Shown here in pieces: positions 17,415-26,107 of a DNA stretch of 64,000 nucleotides (position 1 is its first letter; every line of letters begins with the position of its first letter). The stretch is from DASXUL01 sp036504855. GTDB lineage: Bacteria > Armatimonadota > DTGP01 > JAKQQT01. Location: assembly GCA_036504855.1 (NCBI GenBank), contig DASXUL010000002.1, forward strand, positions 54,557 through 118,556. Direction: 5' to 3'. The notes under the pieces are model-generated. The model saw nothing but the letters and a program-made list of their open reading frames with translations, was not told the DNA's origin and did no database searches. A program made the position numbers and the translations under genes.

Positions 17415-18627
17415 CGGTAGTTACCTCGTTCAGAGCGGTCCCGCGCTCAACTAGTCGCTCTGGCAGGCGGGCCAGAGCGCGATCATATAGCTCTTCATGC
17501 ATCGCCACGACGCGGCGCAGGTCAAACCTCGTCATCCACTGCCGTCCGCGTCGGGCGGACGCCGCCGCCTCTTCCGGGTGGTGCAGGATCCAGCCCATGG
17601 CGTCTGTGAGGGCGGCAACGTCGCCTACCGGCGTCATGCGTCCCCCGCCCTCCTGCAATAGGTCCCGAATGCCGCGAATGTCGGAGCCGATGACCGGTAC
17701 TTCCAGGCACAAAGACTCCATCACGCTGCGCGGCAGGCCCTCGCGTTCCGAAGGAAGCAGCGTGGCCACTGAGGCCCGCATGAGGGCGGGAATGTCGTCG
17801 CGGAACCCCAGAAAGTGAACGCGCGTCGCCAGGCCCTTTTCGGCCACCAGAGCCCGAATCTCTGGTTCCATCCGTCCGACGCCGGCGAAAGCGAGGTGAT
17901 GGGGCCCATCGCCCAGTCGGGCGAACGCCGTCACAGCCTCCTTGTGTCGCTTGCCAGGGTTGAATTCCGCCACCATCAAGAACAGCGAATCCGTTGGCGA
18001 GAGGCCGATGCTCCGGCGCGCCGCCGCGATTTGCTCCTGCGAAACAGTCTCCGGCGTAAGGCGGTCTGTGTCTACGCCGATGCCTGGCATATAGGTCAGC
18101 CGGTCGGGCGGAATCAGGCGGTACTCGAGGGCCGCGGCCTCGTCTTCCCGGTTGATGACCACGAGATCATCCGCCCAGCGTCCCGCCGCTTTTTCCAGCG
18201 TTCGGAACAGCAGATTCGGAACTGCGGGTCCGCCTTTGTAGAAGATGAAGCCGTGGTATGTATGGATGACTTGCGGGCGCCCATTCCGGCGCATTCGGCG
18301 GAGCGCCCAACGCGTTACGAATGCCGCCACCGGCGTATGCACATGAACCAGGTCGTAATCCTCGCGGCGCACGATCTCACGGATGATGGGCGGCACGCCG
18401 AAGAGGTTCCGCGGGTGCAACGGGTTGCGGGACCATTCCACGTCCCATACGCGGTCGAAATTCTCCACACAGTCACGATTGGATGAGACGCCGGCGGCCA
18501 TGCCATCTACCCGCCATCCCCGCGCGCGGAAATGCCGCGCGAACGGCAGCAGGAAGCCGCGCAGAGTCACCGGGACCGTAGCGACCATCAGGAGTCTCGG
18601 ACGCTGATTGTTAGGTTCGGACTGCAT
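17401..18627 (-). CDS. GT4-family glycosyltransferase (EpsD/CapM-like)
   Basis: This 408-residue GT-B glycosyltransferase probably extends the lipid-linked repeat unit on the cytoplasmic face. Features in order are ATVPVTLRGFLLPFARHFRARGW, the YDLVHVHTPVAAFVTR motif, VIHTYHGFIF, the acceptor-domain end MPGIGVD, and the donor-site block FLGFRDDIPALMRASVATLLPSEREGLPRSVMESLCLEVPVIGSD. It is close to the CapM/EpsD group often found beside O-antigen ligases. The ATG at 18627 is used because GAGAAG precedes it and the homologous domain starts soon after; ATG codons at 18681 and 18660 are possible but lack a good ribosome site. It lies 76 bases after the GT2 gene. Confidence 0.9.
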   Translation of the reverse strand: MQSEPNNQRPRLLMVATVPVTLRGFLLPFARHFRARGWRVDGMAAGVSSNRDCVENFDRVWDVEWSRNPLHPRNLFGVPPIIREIVRREDYDLVHVHTPVAAFVTRWALRRMRRNGRPQVIHTYHGFIFYKGGPAVPNLLFRTLEKAAGRWADDLVVINREDEAAALEYRLIPPDRLTYMPGIGVDTDRLTPETVSQEQIAAARRSIGLSPTDSLFLMVAEFNPGKRHKEAVTAFARLGDGPHHLAFAGVGRMEPEIRALVAEKGLATRVHFLGFRDDIPALMRASVATLLPSEREGLPRSVMESLCLEVPVIGSDIRGIRDLLQEGGGRMTPVGDVAALTDAMGWILHHPEEAAASARRGRQWMTRFDLRRVVAMHEELYDRALARLPERLVERGTALNEVTTDGNT

Positions 18628-18703
18628 ACGCTTCTCGCGGACGGCGGCGTTGTACCGCATGGAACGTGTTTCGGCGCTCAAACTTACGAGTTACGGAGAT
18701 CCC

Positions 18704-19603
18704 CTAGGCGACAGCGGCGGGAGGTTGGGCGTAACCCTCCAGGCCGGGCACCGGGACGGAGAGGATCGTTGCCAGAATCGCCCGCGCGGCCGTACGCGCC
18801 TCTTCGTCGATCGGCGTGTTGCGCCTTTGAAGCAGACGGCCTTGCAGGCCGAGCGCGGTGAAAACGTCGTAGGCGCCCGCCTTCAGGTAGGTGGCCGCGC
18901 TCAGCCGCGCGGTGAGCGCCCAGCCAACCAGTTTCGGACCGTGCGCGCGGTAAATGCGCCGTACGTCCCGGAGCGACCGTTTGATCGTCTTCACCGAGAT
19001 GGCGTCCTCACGGTAGAAGAGAAGCGGCTCATGGATTCGGCCGAAACGCGTGGTGTTGAACGTGCGGCACCAGAGGTCCAGGTCTTCGGCGCGCCGCAGA
19101 TCTTCGTTGTAGGGGTTGCGGCGAAACCACTCCGCGCGCCCCATCACGCACGGGTGGAACAGGAAGTTGTGCGCCAGGATGGACGCCGGTCTGGCGTCTA
19201 GGTCGTCCATTCCCCGGATGCCGTGGACATCATTGTTGAAATCGAGGGAGTAGGCGCCGCAGTCGACGAGGTCGATCTCGGGGCGCCGGTCGAGCCATTC
19301 CACCTGGCGGGCGATGCGCTCCGGATGCATGAGGTCATCCGCGTCCATGCGCGTAAGGTATTCGCCCTCCGCGATGGCGGCGAGCTGATTCAGGCGATGC
19401 GATAGCCCTCGGTTCGACCCATCCGTCAGGGTGCGGATGCGCGGGTCCCGGATGGATGCCGCCATTTCGGCGGAGCCGTCCGAGGATCCGTCGTCGACGA
19501 GGATAAGCTCCCAGTCGTCGTAGGTCTGAGCCATCACGGAGCGGACGCAGTCCGCCAGCGTGCGCGCGTTGTTGTAGAACGGGACCCCAATTGTCACCCT
19601 CAT
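18704..19603 (-). CDS. GT2-family glycosyltransferase
   Basis: This 299-residue inverting GT-A glycosyltransferase opens with RVTIGVPFYNNARTLADCVRSVMAQTYDDWELILVDDGSSDGS, the canonical GT2 nucleotide-binding start. The metal-binding DxD follows as YLTRMDADDLMHPERIA, and the catalytic region as RRAEDLDLWCR. The frame runs open far upstream to 21064, but that extension is the antisense of the polymerase and flippase genes. The true start is ATG at 19603, with GGGAGG upstream and ATGA overlap with the polymerase stop. The C-terminal 90 residues are helical and poorly conserved. Sugar specificity is unknown. Confidence 0.92.
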   Translation of the reverse strand: MRVTIGVPFYNNARTLADCVRSVMAQTYDDWELILVDDGSSDGSAEMAASIRDPRIRTLTDGSNRGLSHRLNQLAAIAEGEYLTRMDADDLMHPERIARQVEWLDRRPEIDLVDCGAYSLDFNNDVHGIRGMDDLDARPASILAHNFLFHPCVMGRAEWFRRNPYNEDLRRAEDLDLWCRTFNTTRFGRIHEPLLFYREDAISVKTIKRSLRDVRRIYRAHGPKLVGWALTARLSAATYLKAGAYDVFTALGLQGRLLQRRNTPIDEEARTAARAILATILSVPVPGLEGYAQPPAAVA

Positions 19604-20874
19604 CCCAGTGCCTCCCAGTTGGCCGGTAGTCGTTCCTCGGCGGGTTGAACCGCCGGCTCGCCCTGCTCCGTTGGGTTCATCGTGAACGCGTATACGGAGC
19701 CAATCAGCGCCATTACCAGCCACCAGTGACGTTGGTAAAAAGCTTCCACGCCCATCGAGACGCCCAGCATCTGGAAGTGGACAGCCACCAGCGCCAGTAT
19801 CACGCTTTGGGTCTCCGGTCCACCGACGCGGTAAACTCGCCACGCGCGAACTACGAACGTCAGGAACAACCCGCCGAACACGGCCAGCCCTACCAGCCCG
19901 AACTCGGTGAGGATCCACACAGGCGTGTTGTGGATGATGTTCTGAACATAGCGTTCCGCAAAGACGCCCAGGCCGATTCCGAAGATGGGGCTTTCGGCGA
20001 ACATCGGCAGCGCGGTGTCGATGATGTGCACGCGGACCTGGATCTGATCCGGCCGCTGAGCCAGGGCGCTTGCCGTCTGAAGGTAGTTCACCCCCAGCAC
20101 CAGGACGATGGCCGCGACGCCGGCGATCGCCGCCGCAACCACGGCGCCCATGACCTTGGGGCGGAACGGGGCGATAACGAGCAACCCCAACAGGACGCCG
20201 ATGGCGCCGGACCGCGAATACGCCAGCACGATGCCCATGGCGAGGCTCATCACAGCCAGCACGGCGTAGCTTCGGCTCACCAACGGCCGCGCGCCCAGCG
20301 ACGTGACCAGCACGATGATGAGCGCCATACCGAGGAAGCTGCTGTACTGGTTGGAGTCCGGCGCCATGCCGGACAGGCGCGCGGAGTCTGAATGCAGGGC
20401 CGCGATGGTTATGCCGGTGAGGCGGTTGGCGGCGAACGCCGCCAGAGCAAGAAGGTTGCTTGCCACAATGCCGTAGACAACCAAGCGGAGGATCCACCTC
20501 ACGCGCTCCATGTCCACGGCAACGGCCGTGAAGAACATGTAGGACAGGAACAGCGTGATCATCCCGATGTCCTTGTTCACCAGCGCGTAAGTGGAGAGCT
20601 TCCCAATGCTCAGTACGGCGATCAGGTTGCCCAGGATGAGCACGGCAGCGAAGGCGAGGTGCCAAGCGGACCAGGCGGCCGGGATGATGCGAAGGCGCAC
20701 GAACCCCGTCGCCACCATCAGGAGGTAGAGCCCAAGGGCGATGTCCCCCGGCGCCAACCGGACATTGTTCTCTCCGCCCACATCCACCTGGATGGCGAGG
20801 AACAAAACGTAGGCGCCCAGCAGCCATTTCAGCGGGCCCGCGAACCGTTCGGTTGTAGTCTGGATGGTGGTCAT
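19600..20874 (-). CDS. O-antigen ligase/polymerase (Wzy/WaaL-like) membrane protein
   Basis: This 424-residue protein has about ten to twelve hydrophobic helices and a larger periplasmic loop near residues 270-330 ending IIHNTPVWILTEFGLVGLAVF, the family signature region that holds the conserved His. Proteins of this family polymerise lipid-linked repeat units or ligate them to an acceptor. SIGKLSTYALVNKDIGMI is in the position typical of the cytoplasmic loop. It is six bases from the flippase gene and overlaps the GT2 gene by four bases, so it is in the main polysaccharide operon, where a Wzy polymerase is expected. Family sequences diverge strongly, so polymerase versus ligase rests on context. 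Confidence 0.85.
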   Translation of the reverse strand: MTTIQTTTERFAGPLKWLLGAYVLFLAIQVDVGGENNVRLAPGDIALGLYLLMVATGFVRLRIIPAAWSAWHLAFAAVLILGNLIAVLSIGKLSTYALVNKDIGMITLFLSYMFFTAVAVDMERVRWILRLVVYGIVASNLLALAAFAANRLTGITIAALHSDSARLSGMAPDSNQYSSFLGMALIIVLVTSLGARPLVSRSYAVLAVMSLAMGIVLAYSRSGAIGVLLGLLVIAPFRPKVMGAVVAAAIAGVAAIVLVLGVNYLQTASALAQRPDQIQVRVHIIDTALPMFAESPIFGIGLGVFAERYVQNIIHNTPVWILTEFGLVGLAVFGGLFLTFVVRAWRVYRVGGPETQSVILALVAVHFQMLGVSMGVEAFYQRHWWLVMALIGSVYAFTMNPTEQGEPAVQPAEERLPANWEALG

Positions 20875-20880
20875 ATCGGG

Positions 20881-22233
20881 TTACGCCGAAGCGGCCGCCG
20901 GGGTCGCGCCTGTGTGGCGCGCCAGCGCGAAGAGAAGCACGCCGCCTCGGCCGATCAGTTCCACGGCGACCGAAATGATGGAGGCCCAGGCCGCGCCCGT
21001 GAGGCCGAAGCGAGGGATCAGGACCAGGCCGGCGATGAGTGTGGCCGCGGACACGCCCGCGCAAAGGGGGACCTGCGGCTTGAAGAGGCGCGCCGCCGTC
21101 ATGCCGTCGCCCATGAACGAGACGACGTACTGGATGGCGGCCACGACCATCATCAGCGTGAATACGTGCGTCGCCGCGGCATACTCGGGGGTGTACAACA
21201 GCGACAGGATCCCGCGCCCCGCCGCCGCCGCCGCCGCGATGCCGGCCGCGCCAATGATGGCCCCGAACCCGAAGAGGCGCACCAGCATATGGGTGAACGC
21301 GGCGGTTTCGCCCGCGGCGTGGTGGCGAGCCATGCGGGGAGTGGCGGCCTGCCCCATGGCGTTGATCACGGTGCGGCCGGCGGTCATCACGTACGCCAGC
21401 GCGCCGAAGATACCAAGCTCACCCTCTCCAAGCGAGTGCTGGATGATATAGCGCGGAATGCAGCCGCTAAGCGTGGTGAGCAGCATCGCTACCCCCAGCG
21501 GCAGGGCGAGGGCCGCGAGATGCTGCAGCCGGCGCGCCTCCCATCTCGGCGCCAGGAGTTGGCGAGTGCTCGTCGGCCCGCCGCCTGATGCCGACTCCGC
21601 GCGCAGAACGCGCGCTCCGCTACGCAGGTTGTAGGCCGCGGCCATCAGCGATCCCAGGCCGGACCCGGCCGCTGCCCACACCACGTTGTGCGTGACATGC
21701 AGCGCAACGACCAGCGCCGCCAAGGAGACCACTCCGTTCAGGATCAGGCCCGCGGCAATGCCCAGCATCTGCTCCCGCTGCTGAAGCAGGCCAAACATGA
21801 CGTCGCTGATCGCGTCACACGCTTTCATCGCGGCCACGATCAGCACCACGAGAGCCGTTTCGCGCTGATATCCGGAGGCCGCCACCACCGCGCCCGTGAC
21901 GGCAAGGGCCAGGATCGTGGTCAGAAGGCGCAGTCCGAGGTAGTGACCGAAAGCGTACTCCCTGCGCGCGTCGGATGCCTGTACGCTGGCGAGTTGGAGG
22001 TTCGCGGCCAGGATGATCGGCGCGGTGACCGCAAGTCCCAAAACGTACTTGCCCACCATCACCGGATTCCCCATCTTCGCCAGGGCCACGAGCATCGCCC
22101 ACTGGCATGCGGCGTACAGCACGTTTCCGACCACCGTCGCCGAAAAGTTGCGCTTCAGCGACGGCTTGGAGGCGGCGTCGGGCGGTTCCGCGACGTCTTT
22201 GTCGCGGTATGTGGCTGCTTTGATGTCTGGCAT
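20881..22233 (-). CDS. Polysaccharide flippase (Wzx, MOP superfamily)
   Basis: This 450-residue membrane protein of the MATE/MVF-like polysaccharide transporter family flips undecaprenyl-linked repeat units across the inner membrane. After a polar 28-residue N-terminus it has roughly twelve hydrophobic helices. NFSATVVGNVLYAACQWAMLVALAKMGNPVMVGKYVLGLAVTAPI is the first helix pair and matches Wzx proteins; a second repeat begins near residue 235. It sits directly between the export protein and the polymerase, the usual position. The ATG at 22233 lacks a strong Shine-Dalgarno sequence and lies 17 bases after the preceding stop, so coupling from the upstream gene is likely. Confidence 0.9.
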   Translation of the reverse strand: MPDIKAATYRDKDVAEPPDAASKPSLKRNFSATVVGNVLYAACQWAMLVALAKMGNPVMVGKYVLGLAVTAPIILAANLQLASVQASDARREYAFGHYLGLRLLTTILALAVTGAVVAASGYQRETALVVLIVAAMKACDAISDVMFGLLQQREQMLGIAAGLILNGVVSLAALVVALHVTHNVVWAAAGSGLGSLMAAAYNLRSGARVLRAESASGGGPTSTRQLLAPRWEARRLQHLAALALPLGVAMLLTTLSGCIPRYIIQHSLGEGELGIFGALAYVMTAGRTVINAMGQAATPRMARHHAAGETAAFTHMLVRLFGFGAIIGAAGIAAAAAAGRGILSLLYTPEYAAATHVFTLMMVVAAIQYVVSFMGDGMTAARLFKPQVPLCAGVSAATLIAGLVLIPRFGLTGAAWASIISVAVELIGRGGVLLFALARHTGATPAAASA

Positions 22234-22250
22234 GTGGGTCGGTCGCCGAA

Positions 22251-23381
22251 CTATCGGACGGCCCCATAGAGAAGCGGGCTAACGAAGGACGCGATGGCGG
22301 TAAGCACGTTTCCGGGTTCCATACCGCTGCCATCGGTGACGTAGACCACATCGCCCGGAAGAACCGCCGGGTTCTGTGAGACGTCGCCCTCCTTCAGGAA
22401 GCGGCGTATGTCGAGCGCCTTGACGATCTGCTTACCGCCTTCCATGCGGATGAGCGATACGTTGTTCAGGCGCGCGCGGCGGTTCGCGCCGTGCGCGAGG
22501 CCCAGCGCGTCCACCACGGTCACGGGCTTGCCGTCCGGCAGGTCAAAATAACCGGGTTGCTGAACGCCGCCTAGCACCGCGATGCGAGACTCGTTCGCCG
22601 GCACGACCAATGTGTCGCCAGGAAGGAGTACCACGTTGCCGTCGGACTTGCCTTCCACCAGCAATGCATGCAAATCCACCGGGATGACCTGGCGAACACG
22701 CAGCAGTTGCGCCCGCGAAAGGGCGGCGGTAGGATTGGCTCCGCCCGCCATCGCCACAGCCTCCAGCACGCCGAGGCCGGGGCCGAGTTGGTAATCGCCG
22801 GGCGAACGCACCTGCCCCACGATGTGGACGAGGTTGGTGTCCGGTTGGACCTGAAGCAGATCGCCTGGCTGCAACGCGATATCGGCGTCCCGCTGATCGG
22901 CGCCGATCACTGCCTTCAGGTCAACGGGAATGCTCTGGTCGCCGCGAACCACGGTGGCCTTGGCGGACTCAATGCGGCCCGTGAAGCCGCCGGCCTCGGC
23001 CAGAAGGTGACTCACTCGCCAGCCTGGTTTCAGATCATAGGAGCCCGGCTTCCCAACGAGCCCGCTAACGTACACGCGTCGCAGCGACGGCGTGCGCACG
23101 GAAACGGTGACATCCGGGTCCACGATCTGGGCTTTGAGCGCGGCGGTGATGAGAGCCGCCGCTTGCTCCGGCGTTTTCCCGGCAACGTCCACGCGCCCCG
23201 CCATGGGGTAATCAAAGTGGCCGTCGTTCAGCACCACCACGTCGCGTTGAAGGTCCTCGTGGCCATCCACGGAAACCGTGAGAACGTCCTCTGGCTGAAT
23301 GGTGTACTCAGCCTTCTCGGCGGCCGGCGTGCTCGCGCTCACGGCCACCGACAACAGCAACGCACAGAGCAGGTATCGCAT
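22251..23381 (-). CDS. Polysaccharide export protein with SLBB domains (Wza-like)
   Basis: This 376-residue exported protein has signal peptide MRYLLCALLLSVAVSASTPA. The Poly_export domain is YTIQPEDVLTVSVDGHEDLQRDVVVLNDGHFDYPMAGRVDVAGKTPEQAAALI. Three SLBB repeats follow, beginning VYVSGLVGKPGSYDLKPG, VHIVGQVRSPGDYQLGPG and IAVLGGVQQPGYFDLPDG. It forms, or connects to, the outer-membrane channel through which the polymer leaves, which implies a diderm cell. No lipobox cysteine is evident at the signal cleavage site, unlike classical Wza. It begins three bases after the tyrosine kinase stop and is cotranscribed with it. The C-terminal hydrophobic tail ASFVSPLLYGAV could be a membrane-inserting helix. 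Confidence 0.92.
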   Translation of the reverse strand: MRYLLCALLLSVAVSASTPAAEKAEYTIQPEDVLTVSVDGHEDLQRDVVVLNDGHFDYPMAGRVDVAGKTPEQAAALITAALKAQIVDPDVTVSVRTPSLRRVYVSGLVGKPGSYDLKPGWRVSHLLAEAGGFTGRIESAKATVVRGDQSIPVDLKAVIGADQRDADIALQPGDLLQVQPDTNLVHIVGQVRSPGDYQLGPGLGVLEAVAMAGGANPTAALSRAQLLRVRQVIPVDLHALLVEGKSDGNVVLLPGDTLVVPANESRIAVLGGVQQPGYFDLPDGKPVTVVDALGLAHGANRRARLNNVSLIRMEGGKQIVKALDIRRFLKEGDVSQNPAVLPGDVVYVTDGSGMEPGNVLTAIASFVSPLLYGAVR

Positions 23382-23384
23382 GGC

Positions 23385-25559
23385 CTAGTTCTCCTTGTTC
23401 CGATGACCAATGGCGCCCTCGTTTTGCGCGCCAGACAGGCGCGCCGGGCCGCCATTGGCGGAAGGGCGGTCCTCGGGCAGGTTCGGGAAGTAGTAGATCG
23501 CGTCCGCATGGCGCTCCGACACGCGGTTCAGGATGACGCCCAACACGCGCGCCGAGGAGTGCTCGAGGGCCCTCAACATGCGTCGCGCCGTCTTCAACTC
23601 CACGGCTCCCGACGATACCACCAGAACCGTTGCGTCCATCTTGCCGGCCAGCATGCGCGAGTCGGCGATACCGGCGAGCGGCGGGGCATCGAACAGCACC
23701 AGGTCGTAGAGGCCGCGCAGTTCATCCATCACGCGAGTGAACTGGGGAGAGTCCAGCAGCTCAACGGCGTCGTCCCACGGGCCGCCCGCGGTGATCACGT
23801 GGAGGTCCGCGTCGCCCACCGTCTGCACCACGGCGTCGGCGGGCGCACCGCGGAGGGCCTCGGTGAGCCCCGGTTCCATCGACAGGCCGAACATCTTGTG
23901 CAGGCCGGGCCGGCGAAGGTCGGTATCTACCACAACGACCTTTACGCCGGAGCGGGCCATCGTTACGGCGAGGTTGGCGGCGGTGGTCGTTTTGCCCTCA
24001 CCCTCGTTCACGCTGGTGATCATCAGCGTGCGAACGTTGCCCTTCTGCAGGAAGTTGCCGATGCTGGATCGGATGGCGCGGTACGATTCCGACATCCCGC
24101 TGGTGCGGCTCGAATCCACAAGCGAGAGGCGGTTGGAGTGGCCCAGGCGCGCAACCATGCCCAGTACGGGAAGACCGAGGCGCCCCTCCACGTCTTCAAA
24201 GCTCTCAATGGAGTCGCGCAGCGTTTCGCGCAGCGAGGCGATGCCCGCGCCGAGCACAAGGCCGAGGATGGCGGCCACGATGGCGGCCAGTTTCACGTTG
24301 GGCGTCACGGGATGGGTTGGAACGAGGGCGCGGTCCAGTATCTGAGCCGAGGGCACAGCGCTCTGCTCGTCGATCTTCAACTGCTGGTAGCGGTCCTGTA
24401 TCGCCAAGTAGGCCTTCTCGTTGGTCTGCACATCCCGGGTGAGTTGGGCGAGACGGTACTGCTCGGCCGGCAGCCGGTTGAGGCCGGCGCGGTAGTCGCG
24501 GATGGAGGTCTGGAGGCCCTTCGCTTTTGCGATAGCGGCCAGGCGCTGCCCTTCCGCCTCTACCAGGGACGCCATCAGACTGTGGCGCACCGGGTTCGAG
24601 GCGACCTGACGCTCCGAGAGCACCTCGCCAACGAACGAGTTCTGGCGCGCCTTCAGTGCGTCTATCTGAGCGTCAACGTCTTTGATGCGTCGGTTGGCCG
24701 GAGTCCAATGCCTCAAGAGAGCGGCGCGCTGGAAGTTCAGGTCCGCGAGCTGGTCTTGCAGCTTCTGCACGCTGGGATTCCTCGCCAATGTCTTCATGGA
24801 GACGATGGTATCGGAGGTTCCGGCCAGCGACTGGCGCAGCATCCGGGCGCGGGCCTCCGAGGCCTGAGCGTCGGTTTGCGTGGCGGCCAGTGAGGACTCC
24901 ATATCGGTGAGGGCCTTGATCCCGTTTTCGGTGGCCGCGTCCAACCCCACGGCGCCGGACGACTCCTGGTAGTCGCGCAGTCTGCGGTCAGCGGTCTCGA
25001 GGGCGCGTCGATATCCGTCTCGCTGACCTTCCAGGAAGACCCGGGCCGCGTGGGCGCCGCTGCGAGCGCGTTCCAGGCTGCGCGCCACGTAAACGTCGGC
25101 CACGCTGTTGGCGAGCGCGGCGGCCTGCCGGGGATCGGTAGTGGTTGCCGTGATCGACACGATGTCCGCGTCCTTGCCTCCATCGACGGAGATGGGAGAC
25201 TTGCCGGTGTCCGGCAGCGGGATCGCCGCGCGGCGGGCGGCCTCCTCGAGGACGGACCGAGAGCGAAGGACTTCGAGTTGGGTTTCGATCTCGCGGTCGG
25301 CGCTGGCGCGGTCGTCGGAGGGTTGGCCGGGGCCAAGGATTGTGCCGGGGCTCTTGCGGTTCTGCTGGCGCATCAGGAGAGTAGCTTCGGCGGAGTATTT
25401 GCGCTGTTCCGACATGGACAGCCCGAGGCCGATGAGTGTGCAGATCGCCACGGAAGCGGCTATCGAGGCCCAGCGCTTCCTGAGCGTGCCCAAGTATGCT
25501 CGCGCGTCCAGTTCGCGTAGCGGCGCCGGCGGCGCCGATCGGTATTGCTCGATTGCCAT
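23385..25559 (-). CDS. Polysaccharide co-polymerase/tyrosine autokinase (Wzc-like BY-kinase)
   Basis: This 724-residue fusion has a Wzz-type chain-length domain with two membrane helices (about residues 30-50 and 410-430) and a long coiled-coil periplasmic part. The cytoplasmic BY-kinase domain has Walker A TSVNEGEGKTTTAANLA, Walker A' VVVVDTDLRRPGLHKMFG and Walker B DLVLFDAPPLAGIADS. It controls polymer length and export through tyrosine phosphorylation. The C-terminal tail has only one Tyr pair (AIYYFPNLPED) rather than the tyrosine cluster of enterobacterial Wzc. The ATG at 25559 is preferred to the frame start at 25733 because GAGGAG is six bases upstream. It is the first gene of the main exopolysaccharide operon and has a sigma-54 promoter upstream. 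Confidence 0.93.
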   Translation of the reverse strand: MAIEQYRSAPPAPLRELDARAYLGTLRKRWASIAASVAICTLIGLGLSMSEQRKYSAEATLLMRQQNRKSPGTILGPGQPSDDRASADREIETQLEVLRSRSVLEEAARRAAIPLPDTGKSPISVDGGKDADIVSITATTTDPRQAAALANSVADVYVARSLERARSGAHAARVFLEGQRDGYRRALETADRRLRDYQESSGAVGLDAATENGIKALTDMESSLAATQTDAQASEARARMLRQSLAGTSDTIVSMKTLARNPSVQKLQDQLADLNFQRAALLRHWTPANRRIKDVDAQIDALKARQNSFVGEVLSERQVASNPVRHSLMASLVEAEGQRLAAIAKAKGLQTSIRDYRAGLNRLPAEQYRLAQLTRDVQTNEKAYLAIQDRYQQLKIDEQSAVPSAQILDRALVPTHPVTPNVKLAAIVAAILGLVLGAGIASLRETLRDSIESFEDVEGRLGLPVLGMVARLGHSNRLSLVDSSRTSGMSESYRAIRSSIGNFLQKGNVRTLMITSVNEGEGKTTTAANLAVTMARSGVKVVVVDTDLRRPGLHKMFGLSMEPGLTEALRGAPADAVVQTVGDADLHVITAGGPWDDAVELLDSPQFTRVMDELRGLYDLVLFDAPPLAGIADSRMLAGKMDATVLVVSSGAVELKTARRMLRALEHSSARVLGVILNRVSERHADAIYYFPNLPEDRPSANGGPARLSGAQNEGAIGHRNKEN

Positions 25560-26107
25560 CCCATTCTCCTCACGCGCCCAGAAACGCGAGCTGCGTGCCC
25601 ATTGCCTGTCGATACCCGCATCGTTGCACCGGACATGGAGCGCTGCCGTTCCGGGCTCCCCCGATGCATACACGCTAGGCGGCACAAGCGTTCCCCACCC
25701 ATTTGCAGAGTCCAAATGCAAGATGAGTGCCAATTTGGCAAGCAGACGCTATGGCAAGCAGGCTCGTTGGCGGATGCCCGACGCTTGCGAAAGCCCTTGT
25801 TATGCGTCCGCAAATTCCGTGTGAAACCGCTGCTAGCACATGGCACATGGACCTAGATACCTGGAAATCGCCGCTGCACCTTTACCCCAGACGATAACTC
25901 CCGATGTCGTTAGATTCGAGGCCCGAGTTGCGCCGCGCCTTCATCGTGCCCCGCTCGGTCTGATCGGCCACACTAAAAGCCGTTTCGCTGTGCCCCACTC
26001 AGTGGTTTTCTGACCCATTCAGCCTCTCCGTGTCTGGTCGTATGCGTGCCCCTTCCTGGGAGTTTTTGCCAGGCGAGCTTATGGTTCCAGGCGCGAAAGG
26101 CATGTGG
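25560..26107. other. Divergent promoter region between the EPS operon and beta-helix gene 2
   Basis: This 548-base region separates the minus-strand kinase operon from the plus-strand beta-helix gene. It holds the sigma-54 site at 25716-25733. Immediately beside that site is a palindrome of the form TGCCAATTTGGCA (about 25728-25740) and two copies of GGCAAGCAG on the plus strand (near 25737 and 25753) that could be operator sites. No plus-strand promoter for the beta-helix gene is convincing. No coding sequence is supported. Confidence 0.5.
25716..25733 (-). promoter_or_regulatory. Sigma-54 -24/-12 promoter of the main exopolysaccharide operon
   Basis: On the minus strand the site is TTGGCACTCATCTTGCAT: exact TGGCAC-N5-TTGC, with GG and GC pairs separated by 10 bases. 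It is about 155 bases before the kinase start codon. An activator of the NtrC type would be needed for this promoter; none is encoded in the window. Confidence 0.75.

Noticed and set aside
18704..21064. A 786-codon frame covering GT2 and upstream
   Set aside because: Only the last 299 codons look like a protein. The rest is the antisense of the polymerase and flippase genes, and a strong ribosome site marks the ATG at 19603.
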